Positions 18,565 through 28,176 of a stretch of 64,000 bases of DNA are shown here, in pieces. How positions within the stretch are numbered: position 1 is the stretch's first letter; every line of letters starts with the position of its first letter. The stretch is from Escherichia sp. ESNIH1 (GTDB lineage Bacteria > Pseudomonadota > Gammaproteobacteria > Enterobacterales > Enterobacteriaceae): contig PQKR01000004.1 in assembly GCA_002918705.1 (NCBI GenBank), positions 310,001 to 374,000 of the forward strand, read 5' to 3'. Position numbers and translations under genes: made by a program. The notes below the pieces were generated by a model. The model did no database searches. It was given only the letters and a program-made list of their open reading frames with translations, and was not told where the DNA came from.

Positions 18565-19974
18565 ATGAAAAAGTATCAGCAGCTGGCGCAGCAGATTATT
18601 GAGCAGATCAATCTTGGCGTCTGGCAGCCCGGCGATCGGCTGCCGTCCCTGCGCGAACAGGTCACCATCAGCCACGTCAGCTTTATGACCGTCAGCCACG
18701 CCTATCAGATGCTGGAGAGCCAGGGACGGATCGTTGCCCGGCCGCAGTCCGGTTACTATGTTGCATCTCCTCCCTCCCGCAAGCCGCCCATGCCGCCCGC
18801 TCAGGTGATGCAGGATGAGGCCGTGGACATCAATACCTACATTTTTGAAGTCCTGCAGGCGAGCTGCGACGCCTCGGTGCTGCCCTTTGGCTCGGCATTT
18901 CCCGATCCGCGCCTGTTCCCACTCCAGCAACTGAACCGCTCTCTGGCGAATGTCAGCAAAACCGCCAACGCTATGAGCGTGATCGAGAACCTTCCCCCAG
19001 GCAATGCCGATCTGCGCCATGCCATTGCCCGCCGCTATGCTCAGCAGGGAATGAACATCTCACCTGATGAGATAGTGATCACAGCTGGTGCGCTGGAGGC
19101 GCTCAACCTTAGTTTGCAGGCGGTTACCGAACCGGGCGACTGGGTGATCGTCGAGAACCCCTGCTTTTACGGGGCGTTGCAGGCGCTGGAGCGGCTCAAG
19201 CTCAAGGCGCTGGCGGTGGCTACCGACGTTGAGGAGGGGATCGATCTCGATGCGCTGGCCCAGGCGCTGAGCGACTATCCGGTGAAGGCCTGCTGGCTGA
19301 TGACCAACAGTCAAAATCCGCTGGGTTTTACCCTGAGCAACGAGAAAAAGGCCCGGCTGGTGGCGCTGCTGGCGGAGCATAACGTCACCCTGATTGAGGA
19401 CGACGTCTATAGCGAGCTCTACTTTGGCCGTGAGAAGCCGCTTCCGGCGAAAGCCTGGGATACCCAGGAGATGACCCTCCACTGCTCATCATTCTCGAAG
19501 TGCCTGGTCGCCGGATTTCGCATCGGCTGGGTGGCTGCGGGGAAACACGCCCGGCGCATCCAGCAGCTGCAGCTGATGAGCACCCTCTCGACCAGCTCGC
19601 CGATGCAGCTGGCGCTGGTGGACTATCTCTCCACCAAACGCTACGACGCCCATCTGCGTCGGCTGCGCCGCACGCTGGCGGAGCGCAAGCAGCTGGCCAG
19701 ACAGGCGCTGCTGCGCCACCTCCCGGCAGAGGTGAAGATCCATCCCAGCGACAGCGGCTACTTTCTCTGGCTCGAGCTGCCTGCGCCTCTGGACGCCGGG
19801 TGGCTAAGCGAGCAGGCGCTGGCGCACCGTATCAGCATTGCGCCAGGCAAAATGTTCTCTACCTCGGACACCTGGACACCTTTTTTCCGCTTTAACACCT
19901 CCTGGGCCTGGGGCGAGCGGGAGGAGGAGGCGGCTAAAATGCTGGGGATGATAATCCGCCACGCGATGGCCTAA
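18565..19974 (+). CDS. ydcR: YdcR, MocR-type PLP-dependent transcriptional regulator
   Basis: A 469-residue fusion of an N-terminal GntR winged helix (about residues 1-70) and a fold-type I aminotransferase domain. The PLP-binding lysine is in the motif SSFSKCLVAGFRIGW (about Lys312), and NPCFYGALQALE and MTNSQNPLGFTLS are typical MocR text. It matches E. coli YdcR throughout. MocR proteins usually sense an amine or amino acid with PLP and control the adjacent operon; here ydcSTUV-patD follows 180 bp downstream, and cioA is divergent upstream. Confidence 0.93.
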   Translation: MKKYQQLAQQIIEQINLGVWQPGDRLPSLREQVTISHVSFMTVSHAYQMLESQGRIVARPQSGYYVASPPSRKPPMPPAQVMQDEAVDINTYIFEVLQASCDASVLPFGSAFPDPRLFPLQQLNRSLANVSKTANAMSVIENLPPGNADLRHAIARRYAQQGMNISPDEIVITAGALEALNLSLQAVTEPGDWVIVENPCFYGALQALERLKLKALAVATDVEEGIDLDALAQALSDYPVKACWLMTNSQNPLGFTLSNEKKARLVALLAEHNVTLIEDDVYSELYFGREKPLPAKAWDTQEMTLHCSSFSKCLVAGFRIGWVAAGKHARRIQQLQLMSTLSTSSPMQLALVDYLSTKRYDAHLRRLRRTLAERKQLARQALLRHLPAEVKIHPSDSGYFLWLELPAPLDAGWLSEQALAHRISIAPGKMFSTSDTWTPFFRFNTSWAWGEREEEAAKMLGMIIRHAMA

Positions 19975-20154
19975 CGCACCGGTATTAACTCGTTGTCTCT
20001 GCTTCAGAAGATGGCGGAGTGCGTCATCTGTCACAACCTAAGCAAATTTCTTTTGCGCCTTATGTAGGGCCGCAGCGCGCCGTCTACCTTTACTGTGGGA
20101 GATATTTTTACGGCACGGCTGCCGCACCTTTGATTGCGACAGGAGTAATGGCTT

Positions 20155-21297
20155 ATGAGTAAGACATTTGCCCGCAGCACGCTGTACGCGCTCGGTCTGA
20201 CTATCGTCACCGCGCAGGCAGCCGAGCCAACGGAAGTCGGTAAAGGAGAAGGGCGTCTCGATATCATCGCCTGGCCAGGATACATTGAGCGCGGCCAGAC
20301 CGATAAGCAGTATGACTGGGTCAGCGAGTTCGAAAAAGCCTCCGGCTGCCAGGTAAACGTGAAGACCGCCGCCACTTCGGACGAGATGGTGAGCCTGATG
20401 GCGAAGGGCGGTTACGACCTGGTCACCGCTTCCGGCGATGCCTCCCTGCGGCTGATCATGGGCAAGCGCGTCCAGCCCATCAATACCGCGCTGATCCCCA
20501 ACTGGAAAAACGTCGATCCGCGCGTGGCGAAGGGCGACTGGTTTAACGTCGGCGGCAAAGTCTACGGCGCTCCCTATCAGTGGGGGCCTAACCTGCTGAT
20601 GTACAATACGAAAACTTTCCCTACGCCGCCGGACAGCTGGGCGGTTATCTTCGTTAAGCAGAACCTACCGGATAGTAAGAGTAACCAGGGCCGCGTGCAG
20701 GCCTACGACGGCCCCATCTACATTGCCGATGCCGCGCTGTTTGTGAAAGCCACTCAGCCGCAGCTGGGCATCAACGATCCCTATCAGCTCACCGAGGAGC
20801 AGTATCAGGCGGTGCTGAAGGTGCTGCGCGACCAGCACGGACTGATCCATCGCTACTGGCACGACACTACCGTGCAGATGAGCGATTTCAAAAACGAAGG
20901 CGTGGTGGCCTCCAGCGCCTGGCCCTATCAGGCCAACGCCCTGAAAGCTGAAGGTCAACCCATCGCCACGGTCTTTCCGAAGGAGGGGGTGACCGGCTGG
21001 GCGGATACCACCATGCTCCACACCGATGCGAAACACCCCAACTGCGCCTACAAATGGATGGACTGGTCGCTGACGCCGAAGGTGCAGGGTGACGTGGCCG
21101 CCTGGTTTGGCTCCCTGCCGGTGGTGGCGGAGGGCTGCAAGGCCAGCACGCTGCTGGGCGAGAAGGGCTGCGAAACCAACGGCTACGGCTTCTTCGACAA
21201 GATTGCCTTCTGGAAAACGCCGGTTGCCGAAGGGGGCAAGTTCGTGCCCTACAGCCGCTGGACCCAGGATTACATCGCCATTATGGGCGGCCGCTGA
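20155..21297 (+). CDS. ydcS: YdcS, periplasmic polyamine-type binding protein
   Basis: A 380-residue solute-binding protein of the spermidine/putrescine class, matching E. coli YdcS (381 residues). A short signal peptide covers residues 1-22 (AQAAEP). It is the first gene of ydcSTUV-patD, expected to capture a polyamine or GABA precursor in the periplasm; E. coli YdcS has also been linked to polyhydroxybutyrate and to DNA uptake. The start at 20155 follows AGGAG with 9-nt spacing. The operon is RpoS-dependent in E. coli; I could not identify the promoter with confidence here. Confidence 0.93.
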   Translation: MSKTFARSTLYALGLTIVTAQAAEPTEVGKGEGRLDIIAWPGYIERGQTDKQYDWVSEFEKASGCQVNVKTAATSDEMVSLMAKGGYDLVTASGDASLRLIMGKRVQPINTALIPNWKNVDPRVAKGDWFNVGGKVYGAPYQWGPNLLMYNTKTFPTPPDSWAVIFVKQNLPDSKSNQGRVQAYDGPIYIADAALFVKATQPQLGINDPYQLTEEQYQAVLKVLRDQHGLIHRYWHDTTVQMSDFKNEGVVASSAWPYQANALKAEGQPIATVFPKEGVTGWADTTMLHTDAKHPNCAYKWMDWSLTPKVQGDVAAWFGSLPVVAEGCKASTLLGEKGCETNGYGFFDKIAFWKTPVAEGGKFVPYSRWTQDYIAIMGGR

Positions 21298-21313
21298 TCG
21301 TCAGGGGTGACGC

Positions 21314-22324
21314 ATGACTTATGCCGTTGAGTTTAATGATGTCTCGCGGATCTACGGTGACGTTCGGGCGGTTGACGGCGTCAGCCTGGCCGTCAATGAC
21401 GGAGAGTTTTTCTCTATGCTGGGGCCGTCCGGCTCCGGTAAAACGACCTGCCTGCGGCTGATAGCCGGGTTTGAACAGCTCTCCGGCGGTGCGGTGCGCA
21501 TCTTTGGCAAAGAGGCCAGCGAGCTGCCGCCGTGGGAGCGCGACGTCAATACCGTGTTTCAGGACTATGCGCTCTTTCCGCACATGTCGATTCTGGATAA
21601 CGTCGCCTACGGGCTGATGGTCAAAGGCATCGGTAAAAAAGCGCGTCATGCTCAGGCCCACGAGGCGCTGGAGCGAGTGGCGCTGGGCTTTGCCCATGCG
21701 CGTAAACCCTCTCAGCTCTCCGGGGGCCAGCGGCAGCGGGTGGCCATCGCCCGGGCGCTGGTTAACCAGCCGCGCGTGCTGCTGCTGGACGAGCCGCTCG
21801 GCGCGCTGGATCTCAAGCTACGGGAGCAGATGCAGTTCGAGCTGAAAAAGCTCCAGCAGGATCTGGGGATCACCTTTATTTTCGTTACTCACGATCAGGG
21901 CGAGGCGCTATCGATGTCCGATCGGGTGGCGGTATTTAACAACGGTAAGATCGAGCAGGTCGATGCCCCGCGCGATCTCTATCTGCGTCCGCGCACCCCT
22001 TTCGTGGCGGGCTTTGTGGGGACCTCCAACGTTTTTAGTGCCGCGAGGGCGCAGGCGCTGTGCGGTATGGCCGGAAGCTACTCCCTGCGACCAGAGCATA
22101 TTCGCCTCGACTGGTCGAATGAAGTGCAAACCGACGGTGTGGTGCAGACCGTACAGTATCAGGGGGCGGCCACCCGCGTTGAGCTGAAGCTGGCAGATGG
22201 GGAACGGTTGCTGGTCAGCCAGGCAAATCTGCTTGATGCCCGTCAGCCTGCCTCGCTCCAGCCTGGACAGGCCGTACAGCTCTCGTGGTCCCGTGCGGCA
22301 ATGGTCCCGCTGCAGGAGGAGTAG
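21314..22324 (+). CDS. ydcT: YdcT, ABC transporter ATP-binding protein
   Basis: A 336-residue ATPase of the PotA type. Walker A is GPSGSGKTT (about residues 37-45), the signature is LSGGQRQRV, Walker B is VLLLDEPLGALD, and a C-terminal TOBE domain follows. It drives import through YdcU/YdcV. The gene starts 16 bp after ydcS and its stop codon abuts the ydcU start. Confidence 0.94.
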   Translation: MTYAVEFNDVSRIYGDVRAVDGVSLAVNDGEFFSMLGPSGSGKTTCLRLIAGFEQLSGGAVRIFGKEASELPPWERDVNTVFQDYALFPHMSILDNVAYGLMVKGIGKKARHAQAHEALERVALGFAHARKPSQLSGGQRQRVAIARALVNQPRVLLLDEPLGALDLKLREQMQFELKKLQQDLGITFIFVTHDQGEALSMSDRVAVFNNGKIEQVDAPRDLYLRPRTPFVAGFVGTSNVFSAARAQALCGMAGSYSLRPEHIRLDWSNEVQTDGVVQTVQYQGAATRVELKLADGERLLVSQANLLDARQPASLQPGQAVQLSWSRAAMVPLQEE

Positions 22325-23266
22325 ATGGCGATGAGCGTTATGCCTGCCCCGCGCGCGTCTGCGCATGGTCGCCTGAGTGGGATGTTCTGGCGCAGGCCGA
22401 CGCTGGGCCTCTTCCTGCTGCTGATTGCGCCGCTGATGTGGTTCGGCATTGTCTATCTCGGGTCGCTGCTGACGCTGCTGTGGCAGGGGCTTTACACCTT
22501 CGATGACTTCACCATGTCGGTGACGCCGGATTTGACCCTGGCGAATCTGCAGGCGCTGTTTCAGCCCGCCAACTACGACATTATACTGCGCACGCTGACG
22601 ATGGCGATTGCGGTCACTCTCGCCAGCGCGTTACTCGCTTTCCCGCTGGCCTGGTTTATGGCCCGCTATACCCAGGGCAAGATGAAGGCCTTTTTCTATA
22701 TTGCGGTGATGCTGCCGATGTGGGCGAGCTATATCGTCAAGGCCTACGCCTGGACGCTGCTGCTGGCGCGGGACGGCGTGGCGCAGTGGTTTTTGCAGCA
22801 TCTGGGTTTGCAGCCGCTGCTGGAGAGCGTACTGACCCTGCCAGCGGTAGGCGGCAGCACGCTGTCGACCTCGGGTCTCGGGCGCTTCCTGGTCTTTGTC
22901 TACATCTGGCTACCGTTCATGATCCTGCCGGTGCAGGCGGCGCTGGAGCGGCTCCCGCCGTCGCTGCTGCAGGCCTCGGCGGATCTCGGCGCGCGGCCTG
23001 CGCAAACCTTCCGCTATGTAGTGCTTCCGTTGGCCATCCCCGGCATAGCGGCAGGGTCGATCTTTACCTTCTCCCTGACGCTGGGAGACTTTATCGTCCC
23101 CCAGCTGGTGGGCCCACCCGGCTTCTTCATCGGCAACATGGTCTACTCCCAGCAAGGCGCGATTGGCAACATGCCGATGGCGGCGGCCTTTACCCTGGTT
23201 CCCATTATCCTGATTGCCCTCTATCTGGCGTTTGTGAAGCGCCTGGGAGCGTTCGATGCACTCTGA
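22325..23266 (+). CDS. ydcU: YdcU, ABC transporter permease
   Basis: A 313-residue inner-membrane permease of the PotB type with about six membrane segments. The coupling-loop region is [20 protein letters not shown], the EAA motif that contacts the ATPase. Its ATG follows directly on the ydcT stop, and its 3' end overlaps ydcV by 11 nt, so the operon is translationally coupled. Confidence 0.94.
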   Translation: MAMSVMPAPRASAHGRLSGMFWRRPTLGLFLLLIAPLMWFGIVYLGSLLTLLWQGLYTFDDFTMSVTPDLTLANLQALFQPANYDIILRTLTMAIAVTLASALLAFPLAWFMARYTQGKMKAFFYIAVMLPMWASYIVKAYAWTLLLARDGVAQWFLQHLGLQPLLESVLTLPAVGGSTLSTSGLGRFLVFVYIWLPFMILPVQAALERLPPSLLQASADLGARPAQTFRYVVLPLAIPGIAAGSIFTFSLTLGDFIVPQLVGPPGFFIGNMVYSQQGAIGNMPMAAAFTLVPIILIALYLAFVKRLGAFDAL

Positions 23267-24062
23267 TCGCGCACCGCTGCTGTTAAAACTGGCTGCCTGG
23301 GGCGGGGTGATTTTTCTGCACTTCCCGCTGCTGATTATTGCCATCTACGCCTTTAATACCGAAGACGCTGCCTTTAGCTTTCCTCCGCAGGGCCTGACGC
23401 TGCGCTGGTTTACGGTTGCCGCGTCGCGGGATGATATTCTTGATGCGGTGACACTGTCACTTAAAGTGGCGGCGCTGGCGACACTGGTGGCGCTGATACT
23501 TGGCACGCTTGCTGCTTGTGCTCTCTGGCGCAGCCAGTTCTTTGGCAAGAGTGCTATCTCGCTGCTGCTGCTGTTGCCCATCGCGCTACCGGGCATCGTC
23601 ACTGGTCTGGCGCTGCTGACGGCGTTTAAAACGGTGGGACTGGAACCGGGGTTTCTGACCATCGTGATTGGCCATGCGACCTTCTGCGTGGTGGTGGTCT
23701 TTAACAACGTCATCGCCCGTTTCAGGCGTACCGCCTGGAGCATGGTGGAGGCCTCAATGGATCTGGGGGCCAACGGCTGGCAGACCTTTCGCTACGTGGT
23801 GCTGCCCAATCTTGGCTCGGCGCTGCTGGCGGGCGGCATGCTGGCGTTTGCCCTGTCGTTTGACGAAATCATCGTGACCACCTTCACCGCCGGACACGAG
23901 CGTACGCTGCCGCTGTGGCTGCTGAATCAGCTGGGCAGGCCGCGCGAGGTGCCGATCACTAACGTGGTGGCGCTGCTGGTGATGCTGGTGACGACACTGC
24001 CGATTTTAGGCGCATGGTGGCTGACCCGCAGGGGCGAGAACGCCTTTGGCAACGAGAAATAA
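23256..24062 (+). CDS. ydcV: YdcV, ABC transporter permease
   Basis: A 268-residue PotC-type permease with about six membrane segments and the EAA loop [20 protein letters not shown]. It forms the heterodimeric channel with YdcU. The N-terminus ([16 protein letters not shown]) overlaps the end of ydcU; patD begins 24 bp after the stop. Confidence 0.94.
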   Translation: MHSDRAPLLLKLAAWGGVIFLHFPLLIIAIYAFNTEDAAFSFPPQGLTLRWFTVAASRDDILDAVTLSLKVAALATLVALILGTLAACALWRSQFFGKSAISLLLLLPIALPGIVTGLALLTAFKTVGLEPGFLTIVIGHATFCVVVVFNNVIARFRRTAWSMVEASMDLGANGWQTFRYVVLPNLGSALLAGGMLAFALSFDEIIVTTFTAGHERTLPLWLLNQLGRPREVPITNVVALLVMLVTTLPILGAWWLTRRGENAFGNEK

Positions 24063-24086
24063 CTGACCCTCAACCAGGATATGATT

Positions 24087-25511
24087 ATGCAAGATCAACT
24101 GTTAATTAATGGCCAACTGGTCAGCGGCGAAGGGGAGAAGCAGGCAGTTTATAATCCCGCTACCGGTGAGGTGCTGCTGGAAATTGCCGAAGCCTCTGTC
24201 GCTCAGGTAGACGCTGCGGTGCAGGCCGCCGATCGCGCCTTTGCCGAGTGGGGCTTTGCCACACCAAAAGTCCGTGCCCAGGCGCTGCTCGATCTGGCCC
24301 AGGCGATTGAGGATAACGCCGAGGCGCTGGCTCAGCTGGAGTCCCTCAACTGCGGCAAACCGCTGCACTGCGTAATGAATGATGAGATCCCCGCCGTGGT
24401 TGACGTCTTCCGCTTCTTTGCCGGGGCGGCGCGCACCCTCAACGGGCTGGCGGCGGGCGAATATCTTGAAGGGCATACCTCAATGATCCGCCGCGATCCG
24501 GTGGGCGTGGTGGCATCGATTGCGCCCTGGAACTATCCGCTGATGATGGCCGCCTGGAAGCTGGCCCCGGCGCTGGCGGCAGGCAACTGCGTGGTGATCA
24601 AGCCGTCGGAGATCACGCCGCTCACCGCCCTGAAGCTGGCGGAGCTGGCGAAGGATATCTTCCCGGCCGGGGTACTCAACGTGCTGTTTGGCCGGGGTAA
24701 AACCGTGGGCGATCCGCTCACGGGACACGAGAAGGTGCGGATGGTCTCTCTGACCGGCTCGATTGCCACCGGGGAGCATATCATCGGCCACACCGCCTCA
24801 TCGGTGAAGCGCACCCATATGGAGCTGGGGGGCAAAGCGCCGGTCATTGTCTTTGACGACGCCGATCTCGACGCGGTAGTGGAGGGTGTACGCACCTTTG
24901 GCTACTACAACGCCGGACAGGACTGTACCGCCGCCTGCCGCATCTATGCCCAGAAAGGGATTTACGATGCGCTGGTAGAGAAGCTGGGCGCGGCGGTGGC
25001 GAGTCTGAAGATGGGCGCGCCGGACGACGAAAGCACCGAGCTGGGACCGCTCAGCTCTGAAGCACACCTGGAGCGGGTAACTAAAGCCGTTGAGGCAGCG
25101 AAAGCGCTGGGGCATATCAGCGTAGTCACCGGGGGCGCGAAGCGTGACGGCGCGGGTTACTATTTCCAGCCGACGCTGCTGGCCGGGGCGAAGCAGGAGG
25201 ACGATATCGTTCAGAACGAAGTGTTTGGCCCGGTGGTGAGCGTGACCGCGTTTGACGATGAAGAGCAGGTCTTGAGCTGGGCCAACGACTCGCGATACGG
25301 GCTGGCCTCCTCGGTCTGGACCCGCGACGTGGGCCGGGCGCACCGGTTAAGCGCCCGCCTGCAGTATGGCTGCACCTGGGTCAATACCCACTTTATGCTG
25401 GTCAGCGAGATGCCGCACGGCGGGCAGAAGATGTCTGGGTACGGCAAGGATATGTCGGTCTACGGCATCGAAGACTATACCGTCATTCGGCATGTCATGA
25501 TTAAGCACTAG
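24087..25511 (+). CDS. patD: PatD, gamma-aminobutyraldehyde dehydrogenase
   Basis: A 474-residue NAD-dependent aldehyde dehydrogenase, the same length as E. coli PatD (YdcW), which oxidises 4-aminobutyraldehyde to GABA in putrescine degradation. The catalytic Cys lies in [11 protein letters not shown] and the general-base Glu in [10 protein letters not shown]. It is the last gene of the ydcSTUV-patD operon, so uptake and oxidation are linked. The ATG at 24087 matches the homologue; ATG 24081 would add two residues. A REP element follows. Confidence 0.94.
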   Translation: MQDQLLINGQLVSGEGEKQAVYNPATGEVLLEIAEASVAQVDAAVQAADRAFAEWGFATPKVRAQALLDLAQAIEDNAEALAQLESLNCGKPLHCVMNDEIPAVVDVFRFFAGAARTLNGLAAGEYLEGHTSMIRRDPVGVVASIAPWNYPLMMAAWKLAPALAAGNCVVIKPSEITPLTALKLAELAKDIFPAGVLNVLFGRGKTVGDPLTGHEKVRMVSLTGSIATGEHIIGHTASSVKRTHMELGGKAPVIVFDDADLDAVVEGVRTFGYYNAGQDCTAACRIYAQKGIYDALVEKLGAAVASLKMGAPDDESTELGPLSSEAHLERVTKAVEAAKALGHISVVTGGAKRDGAGYYFQPTLLAGAKQEDDIVQNEVFGPVVSVTAFDDEEQVLSWANDSRYGLASSVWTRDVGRAHRLSARLQYGCTWVNTHFMLVSEMPHGGQKMSGYGKDMSVYGIEDYTVIRHVMIKH

Positions 25512-25518
25512 CGTATGA

Positions 25519-25594
25519 GCCCGGTGGCGCTGCGCTTACCGGGCCTACGGTCTGGCGCTGTTTGTAGGTTGGGCAAGCGTAGCGTCGCCCGGCG
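25519..25594. repeat. REP/BIME element
   Basis: Two inverted REP units, beginning CCCGGTGGCGCTGCGCTTAC and ending AAGCGTAGCGTCGCCCGGC, lie just after patD. The rest of the 25512-25771 gap is AT-rich and holds no gene I recognise besides the ortT promoter region. Confidence 0.8.
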
Positions 25595-25771
25595 TAACCA
25601 CTGTTGATACACAACTGTACCTTCACCTCCTTTTTTTGCTCTTCTCTTTATTACGCTCACTGCAGATAATCAAAGGGCTTTTTCCCTCGCTTCCGCAGGG
25701 ATAAAGCTTGATTTACATCAATAAAAAATGCATATTGCGCGCGTTTTATTCTATTTGAGCAAATGTCAGCT

Positions 25772-25945
25772 ATGACCCTATACCAAAAAATGCTGGTCTT
25801 CTACGCCGTGATGGCGACGATCTGTGCACTCATCACCTGGTTCCTGTCAAAGGATCGCAAGCGCATCCGCTTTCTGTGCGCGTTTCTGATCGGTTCTACC
25901 TGGCCAATGAGCTTTCCGGTGGCGCTGCTGATTTCACTGTTCTAA
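25772..25945 (+). CDS. ortT: OrtT (YdcX), small GhoT-family membrane toxin
   Basis: A 57-residue protein matching E. coli OrtT in length and in its two membrane segments (MLVFYAVMATICALITWFL and a C-terminal IGSTWPMSFPVALLISLF) joined by a basic KDRKRIRF loop. OrtT is called an orphan toxin because no antitoxin is adjacent; in E. coli it damages the membrane and slows growth under stress. The start at 25772 matches the homologue; ATG 25763 would add three residues. No antitoxin-like gene is seen here either. Confidence 0.9.
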   Translation: MTLYQKMLVFYAVMATICALITWFLSKDRKRIRFLCAFLIGSTWPMSFPVALLISLF

Positions 25946-26001
25946 GAGCGGGGCGTTCACGAGGTTCCCCGGCGCGCGCTGTGTCACCGGGGGGGCATTG
26001 A

Positions 26002-28176
26002 TTAGGGCAGAAGCGTTAATAACGTTTTGCGCTGGGCATCCGTCACGTCTGATGGGTGCTGATAGCCAATATTCTCGTTGCTGCGGGTATAGAGCGCCAC
26101 CAGCCAGTCATAAACGTAGCGTGACGCGGCATGCACCGGCTGATCTCCCAGTCTGGTCAGCCTGCCTGCGGTGTGGGCTGGCGCGTCGGTGCTGAAGATC
26201 GCGCTACCTTTCTGAATACGGCTGGCCGGACGCTGGCCTGTCGCAACGTCGGCGTAGCCAAGCCAGGCAATCAGATTACCAATCGCCACGTGTAGCTGCG
26301 CCGCGCAGGCGTTATCTCGCTGCATCAGGGTTTGCAGCTGGCCGGCAAGATCCAGCCGGTAGCTGGTGGTGATAATCGTGTCTGCCACCTGGCGCAGCGT
26401 AGCGGGGGTGATGCCCAGCCGTGCTGCGCTCTCTACGCTGCGACTCCACTGGCGCAGATGGTTCACCCACATGACGTGCGCCTGCTGGCCAGCATCGCGT
26501 GCGGCGCTGGCGCGCTCCGGCGTCTCCTGGGCATCGGCAAAGAGATCGATCGCCTCGTTGAACAGGCCGCTCACCTTCTCCTCACGCGGCAGCTGCACCT
26601 TCCACAGGGCATCAAACTGCTTCATCTCCGGCAGCAGGCCCTCCAGCAGTTCACCATGACGTCCCGCCTGGCCCTGTAGCTCACGAATTGCCGATTCGGC
26701 ACGGGCGCGACGCGTGTCAGCATCCTCCGTTAGCGGCGAGAGCAGGGGCTGCACCAGATCGCGCAGCGACTGATAGTGACGCTCGCGCAGGGCATTCAGT
26801 CGGCTGGTGCGTAGTGACGGCGTGGTGGCTTGAGAAAGCCACTCAATCAGCCGCTGCAGGCTGCTGGCGTCCAGCGCTTGCAGGGTACCCCAACGTTGAC
26901 CGGGCTTGCCCAACAGCTGCTGCACGGTTTCATCGAGATTCAGCGAGGTGGTAAACCGCGCATCCTGGGGCGTAATCGCCCATACCAGCCCCGGCAGCGC
27001 CGTCTCCTGGCCCGACTGCGTATCCTGCACCCAGTTCAGCAGGGCTCTGGCGGTGGCTGCGGTTTCGCTGCGCTGCGGGGTGGCGTTGCAGATCATGAGC
27101 ACATCCGGCTGCAGCTGCTGACGATAGCGCTCCAGCAGCCAGCGGCACTTGCTGTGCCAGAGCGGGCACTCAGGCAGCGCTGGCGGAGAGGGGATATCGA
27201 CAATATCAACGCCGTCGAGCACGCCGTTTTCGACGCACAGCACCAGCTCATAGGCCAGCAGGGACAGGGTAGCGAGAGGAATGCTTACCGCATTTTGCAG
27301 CTCATCTTTCGACAGAGGATGAACGACCACCTCCGCCTGAGCTTCAATGCTCTCTGCTGCCAGCGGATTTAAAAAGCCCTCCGTCGGCAGGGCAAAGTTA
27401 TCGACCAGCAGGCTCAGCGGCGCAGCCAGCTCGGAGGCGTTTCCGGTTTGATGCAGCACGTGCGCCAGGGCGAGCCACTGCTGGGTCAGCGCCTGCTGCT
27501 CACCCCACAGCAGCGACCAGGCGCTGGCCCGAGCGCGCAGATCCAGCGAGGGGATCAGGGTAGCGAGCTGATACCACAGCCCGTCGTCAATTTGCTGCTG
27601 GGCAGCAGGCACGGTGGTGCGCCAAAACGTGGCGATAGCACCCACCTCCTCAGCCGTGATGCCCGCCACCGGGTGCGGCTGACGCAGCCCGCGCCAGCGG
27701 TTAAGGCGATCCTCAATCACCGCCCGGTCGACGAGAGGTCGCTCCTGCTGTCGGGCGGCATGGGCGATAAACACCTGCACCAGCTCCGCCTCGCTGATCA
27801 GACGCAGGCGCAGAGGAAATGCGTCGTCAACGTTCTGGACGTGGGTCGTGAAGCGCAGCGCCATACCGGTCAGGGCATGGCCTGGGTTGATATGGCTCAG
27901 GTAGTCGAAACTCTTCTCGCCCGCTTTGACATTCACCCGGCCGTTGCCGCTGTTACACAGGGCGGTGAGCAGATGCGCCTTCGCCGCCTGCGCGTGGCCA
28001 TAGAGACCTACCGTGCGGGGCTGGCTAGTGGCGCGGGCCAGCACGCTCTCATGCGCGGCCGCGGCGGTCAGACGCAGCAGCAGGGCGTCGGCATCATCGT
28101 CAAGCAGCGGAGCATGCTGACGGGTTTCGTCTATCCATGCCATTAATGCCTGTGAGGTTTGGCTTAGATCTCTCAT
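26002..28176 (-). CDS. srfC: SrfC-family protein (degenerate P-loop GTPase-like)
   Basis: A 724-residue protein of the SrfC family, last gene of srfABC, named in Salmonella as an SsrB-regulated gene. Residues 57-70 (GLYGHAQAAKAHLL) look like a degenerate Walker A of dynamin-like GTPases, GVDIVDIPSPP resembles the Walker B/G3 segment, and the C-terminal half is mostly helical. The molecular function is not established; nucleotide binding is my inference. Its ATG overlaps the srfB stop (ATGA), indicating coupling. There is no obvious terminator before ortT, which is convergent. Confidence 0.85.
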   Translation of the reverse strand: MRDLSQTSQALMAWIDETRQHAPLLDDDADALLLRLTAAAAHESVLARATSQPRTVGLYGHAQAAKAHLLTALCNSGNGRVNVKAGEKSFDYLSHINPGHALTGMALRFTTHVQNVDDAFPLRLRLISEAELVQVFIAHAARQQERPLVDRAVIEDRLNRWRGLRQPHPVAGITAEEVGAIATFWRTTVPAAQQQIDDGLWYQLATLIPSLDLRARASAWSLLWGEQQALTQQWLALAHVLHQTGNASELAAPLSLLVDNFALPTEGFLNPLAAESIEAQAEVVVHPLSKDELQNAVSIPLATLSLLAYELVLCVENGVLDGVDIVDIPSPPALPECPLWHSKCRWLLERYRQQLQPDVLMICNATPQRSETAATARALLNWVQDTQSGQETALPGLVWAITPQDARFTTSLNLDETVQQLLGKPGQRWGTLQALDASSLQRLIEWLSQATTPSLRTSRLNALRERHYQSLRDLVQPLLSPLTEDADTRRARAESAIRELQGQAGRHGELLEGLLPEMKQFDALWKVQLPREEKVSGLFNEAIDLFADAQETPERASAARDAGQQAHVMWVNHLRQWSRSVESAARLGITPATLRQVADTIITTSYRLDLAGQLQTLMQRDNACAAQLHVAIGNLIAWLGYADVATGQRPASRIQKGSAIFSTDAPAHTAGRLTRLGDQPVHAASRYVYDWLVALYTRSNENIGYQHPSDVTDAQRKTLLTLLP